64,000 bases of DNA from Sphingobium xenophagum NBRC 107872. Lineage in GTDB: Bacteria; Pseudomonadota; Alphaproteobacteria; Sphingomonadales; Sphingomonadaceae. Positions within the stretch are counted from its first letter, which is position 1; every line of letters starts with the position of its first letter. This document shows positions 61,876-64,000 of this stretch, piece after piece. The DNA is taken from positions 1 through 64,000 of the forward strand of contig NZ_BARE01000011.1 in the NCBI RefSeq assembly GCF_000367345.1. The letters run 5' to 3'. Below the pieces are notes generated by a model. It was not told the origin of the DNA. It was given only the letters and a program-made list of their open reading frames with translations, and made no database searches. A program made the position numbers and the translations under genes.

Positions 61876-63624
61876 ATGAATCAAGACCAAGACGGGCAAA
61901 ACGACGCTGGCTTTGACGTCGAAAGCGCAGGACAGAGCCAGGGTATTCCGGCAGGCGACACGCTACAGGACGACGGCAAGGATACCACTGGTCGCAAGGC
62001 TCGGCAGCATTGGCGCGAAAGTGTTATCACCCGGCCCGGACTCGATGATCGTGGCGACGTCTTTTTCGCGGCGATCGAGATGACCCGCATGCCGATGATC
62101 CTGACGGACCCCGCACAGCCAGACAATCCGATCGTGTTCGCGAACAAGGCGTTCCTTGATCTGACCGGCTATGAAGAGAGCGAGATCCTGGGACGGAACT
62201 GTCGTTTTCTCCAAGGTGCGCAGACCGATCGTGCCGCGGTTGACGAACTGCGCGATGCGATCGCCCAGCGTGAGTCGATCGCCGTCGAGATACTGAACTA
62301 CAAGCGGGACGGGACACCGTTCTGGAACGCGGTGTTCATTGGCCCGGTTTACGACACGTCGGGCAACCTCCTCTATTTCTTCGCCAGCCAGTTGGACGTG
62401 ACGCGCCGCAAGGAAAGCGAGCAGGCGTATCAGCAGTCGCAGAAGATGGAATCGATTGGCCAACTGACTGCCGGGCTTGCGCACGACTTCAACAATCTTC
62501 TGCAAGTGGTGACCGGCAATCTGGAACTATTGTCGGGCCGCGTCGCGGATGAAAAAGCGCAGGCTTATCTCGCGCGCGCGCAGGGCGCTGCAGAGCGTGG
62601 CGCCAAGCTGACCGGGCAATTGCTGGCATTTGCACGCAAGACGCGGCTGGACCCGCGCGCGATCGATGTGAATGCCTGCATTGTCGGGTTTGCCGACATG
62701 CTGGAAAGTTCGCTGGGCCGCTCAGTCGAGCTTCATCTGAGCCTGCGCCACGGGCTGCCCAAGGCGGTGCTGGATGCCGAACAGTTTGAGATGGCCATCC
62801 TCAACATAGCGCTCAACGCGCGCGACGCGATGCCAGGCGGCGGGCTGTTGACGATCTGCACCTTGAAGCTGCATCTGAACGGCGATGCAGAGGCGCGGCA
62901 GCTGAAATCCGGCGATTATGTCGTCATTGAGCTGCGCGACGAGGGGGAGGGGATGCCGGAGCATGTCGCCGCGCGCGCCGCCGAGCCCTTTTTCACGACC
63001 AAGCCGACCGGCAAGGGCACCGGCCTGGGGCTCGCCATGGCTTCCGGTTTCGTCCAGCAATCGCGTGGCCGGCTGGAGATTGACAGCGCGCCGGGGAAGG
63101 GCACGACGATCCGCATGCTGTTTCCGGTGGCTGGTGCGGACGCGCTGCCCACGGTTCACACGGCGGGGCATCCTGTCGGCGAAAGCGCCAAGGTGGACGG
63201 CGCACACATCCTGCTTGTCGAGGACAGCCCCGACGTACTCGCCCTTGCCCAGGAGCATCTGGTCGAGGCGGGATACCGCGTGACGGCGGTGGAAAATGGC
63301 GACCTTGCTTTGGTGGAATGGGAGCGGATTCGCGCGACCGATCCCATCGACCTGCTGTTTACCGACCTGGTCATGCCCGGCACGCTCAATGGCATCGCGC
63401 TGGCCGAAGCGATCACTGCGCAGGATCGGGATATGCCGGTTCTCATGACGACGGGCTATAATGAGGAACTGGTTGCAGAAGGACCGTTGCGGCGCGGGCT
63501 GGATGTGCTTGGCAAGCCGTGGCGCAAGGCCGAGCTGCTGGACCGGGTGGCGCAAGCGCTGGCAAAACGCGCCGCCGGTCAAGCGCGTCGCATTCCGTCC
63601 GAGTTCGGCGCAGCCGAAGAATAG
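61876..63624 (+). CDS. LOV-domain blue-light hybrid histidine kinase with receiver domain
   Basis: The 582-residue protein has a LOV/PAS domain (about 60-175) with the flavin-binding motif GRNCRFLQG, in which Cys109 would form the light-induced FMN adduct. A HisKA part follows with phospho-acceptor His203 in AGLAHDFNNLL, then an ATPase domain with N and G boxes (NIALNARDAM, DEGEGM, GTGLGLAM) and a C-terminal receiver with Asp497 in LLFTDLVMPG. There are no membrane segments. It is a soluble light-sensing kinase, common in sphingomonads, where such proteins feed the general stress response. No partner gene is adjacent. Confidence 0.9.
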   Translation: MNQDQDGQNDAGFDVESAGQSQGIPAGDTLQDDGKDTTGRKARQHWRESVITRPGLDDRGDVFFAAIEMTRMPMILTDPAQPDNPIVFANKAFLDLTGYEESEILGRNCRFLQGAQTDRAAVDELRDAIAQRESIAVEILNYKRDGTPFWNAVFIGPVYDTSGNLLYFFASQLDVTRRKESEQAYQQSQKMESIGQLTAGLAHDFNNLLQVVTGNLELLSGRVADEKAQAYLARAQGAAERGAKLTGQLLAFARKTRLDPRAIDVNACIVGFADMLESSLGRSVELHLSLRHGLPKAVLDAEQFEMAILNIALNARDAMPGGGLLTICTLKLHLNGDAEARQLKSGDYVVIELRDEGEGMPEHVAARAAEPFFTTKPTGKGTGLGLAMASGFVQQSRGRLEIDSAPGKGTTIRMLFPVAGADALPTVHTAGHPVGESAKVDGAHILLVEDSPDVLALAQEHLVEAGYRVTAVENGDLALVEWERIRATDPIDLLFTDLVMPGTLNGIALAEAITAQDRDMPVLMTTGYNEELVAEGPLRRGLDVLGKPWRKAELLDRVAQALAKRAAGQARRIPSEFGAAEE

Positions 63625-63646
63625 TCCGGTCCCTCGCGTCGACCGA

Positions 63647-64000
63647 TCAGGTGACGCGCCAGACCCATAGCCGGATCGAGTCGGAGTAACGTGCGCCAGA
63701 GCAGATGAAGATGCTGCTGTTGAGCCATTCATAAGGGCCAACGGGTGCGATGAATTCGGGGACGGTGCGGAAATAATAACCCGACGGATCGACAGGCTCC
63801 CCGCCTGCCAGACGCGCCATGACATCGGCAGGCCCATGCCGCAGCCCCCTGTTGCGGATCTGGATGACCGCGCCATCATCGGTTTCGATCGCATAGGTCG
63901 CGTCCGCGACCGTGACGCCATCCGGCCGCAGAAGCTGCCAGTCGCTTCCACCGCCCAGGATATGGCCGCGAATGCCTGGCCCCTCGACCGTGCCGGACAG
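63647..64000 (-). CDS. DUF3237 domain protein (partial, C-terminal 117 residues)
   Basis: The frame is open from the window edge to TGA at 63649-63647. Recognisable DUF3237 features are GPGIRGHILGGGSDWQLLRP, YAIETDDGAVIQIRNRGLRHG and DPSGYYFRTVPEF, followed by WLNSSIFICSGAR. The family is about 150-160 residues, so the N-terminal quarter lies outside the window. Its function is not established; members are frequent near catabolic genes in proteobacteria and may be small-molecule isomerases or binding proteins. Confidence 0.85.
   Translation of the reverse strand: MSGTVEGPGIRGHILGGGSDWQLLRPDGVTVADATYAIETDDGAVIQIRNRGLRHGPADVMARLAGGEPVDPSGYYFRTVPEFIAPVGPYEWLNSSIFICSGARYSDSIRLWVWRVT

Overview
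This window reads as a chromosomal segment of a sphingomonad (Alphaproteobacteria; Sphingobium, Sphingomonas or Novosphingobium type). The evidence is high GC, six TonB-dependent receptors in 64 kb, LacI/MFS/TonB-receptor sugar loci, LOV-domain histidine kinase style and overall protein character. No rRNA or tRNA gene was found, so the genus is inference.

Region 1 (1-9.9 kb), zinc homeostasis. The left edge is an IS21-type element (istA fragment) whose end lies inside a CobW/G3E GTPase gene and truncates it. Next come a MerC-like membrane protein, a methyltransferase co-translated with a His-rich ZnuD-like receptor, and a MacB/FtsX-type ABC transporter (ATPase, His-rich permease, DUF3299 protein), followed by a second ZnuD-like receptor. 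Four copies of an 18-bp palindrome (GTTAYGRTATAYCRTAAC) sit at the promoters of these units and are the likely Zur operators.

Region 2 (9.9-15.7 kb), housekeeping and storage carbohydrate. It holds a Na+/H+-type antiporter, rlmJ, and a GT4 glycosyltransferase paired with a glycogen-debranching-like enzyme.

Region 3 (15.7-27.1 kb), starch/maltodextrin locus. A secreted alpha-amylase, a GH13 alpha-glucosidase and a GH97 glucosidase are translationally coupled; an MFS permease, a LacI regulator and a large TonB receptor complete it. An identical 13-bp operator candidate lies before the amylase/LacI genes and before the receptor.

Region 4 (27.2-34.1 kb), a compact unit of TonB receptor, DUF218/YdcF protein, GH92 mannosidase and Ca2+-dependent PI-PLC-like protein. 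The GH92 enzyme has Gln where the catalytic-acid Glu is expected. That change is known in GH92 enzymes that act on mannose-1-phosphodiesters, so the unit may scavenge phosphomannan, GPI or PI-mannoside material.

Region 5 (34.5-57.8 kb), a catabolic island for an unidentified, probably cyclic or aromatic and possibly amine-bearing compound. It has two TonB receptors at its borders, a flavin monooxygenase-like acyl-CoA dehydrogenase homologue, a LysR regulator, a class III transaminase, an MFS carrier, two SDR proteins lacking the catalytic Ser/Tyr/Lys, a 2-keto-4-pentenoate hydratase, two aldehyde dehydrogenases, a cytosolic BNR propeller, a VOC protein, an AA_synth protein, alpha/beta hydrolases, a TPP enzyme, cytochrome b561 and a carboxymuconolactone decarboxylase-like protein.

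Region 6 (57.8-64 kb): a sterol-desaturase-family hydroxylase, an orphan [2Fe-2S] ferredoxin, a membrane-tethered winged-helix regulator, a LOV histidine kinase with receiver domain, and a partial DUF3237 gene. A repeated 15-bp pseudo-palindrome (GTAACGTACCGTATC) links the promoter regions of the last TonB receptor and of the desaturase/ferredoxin pair.
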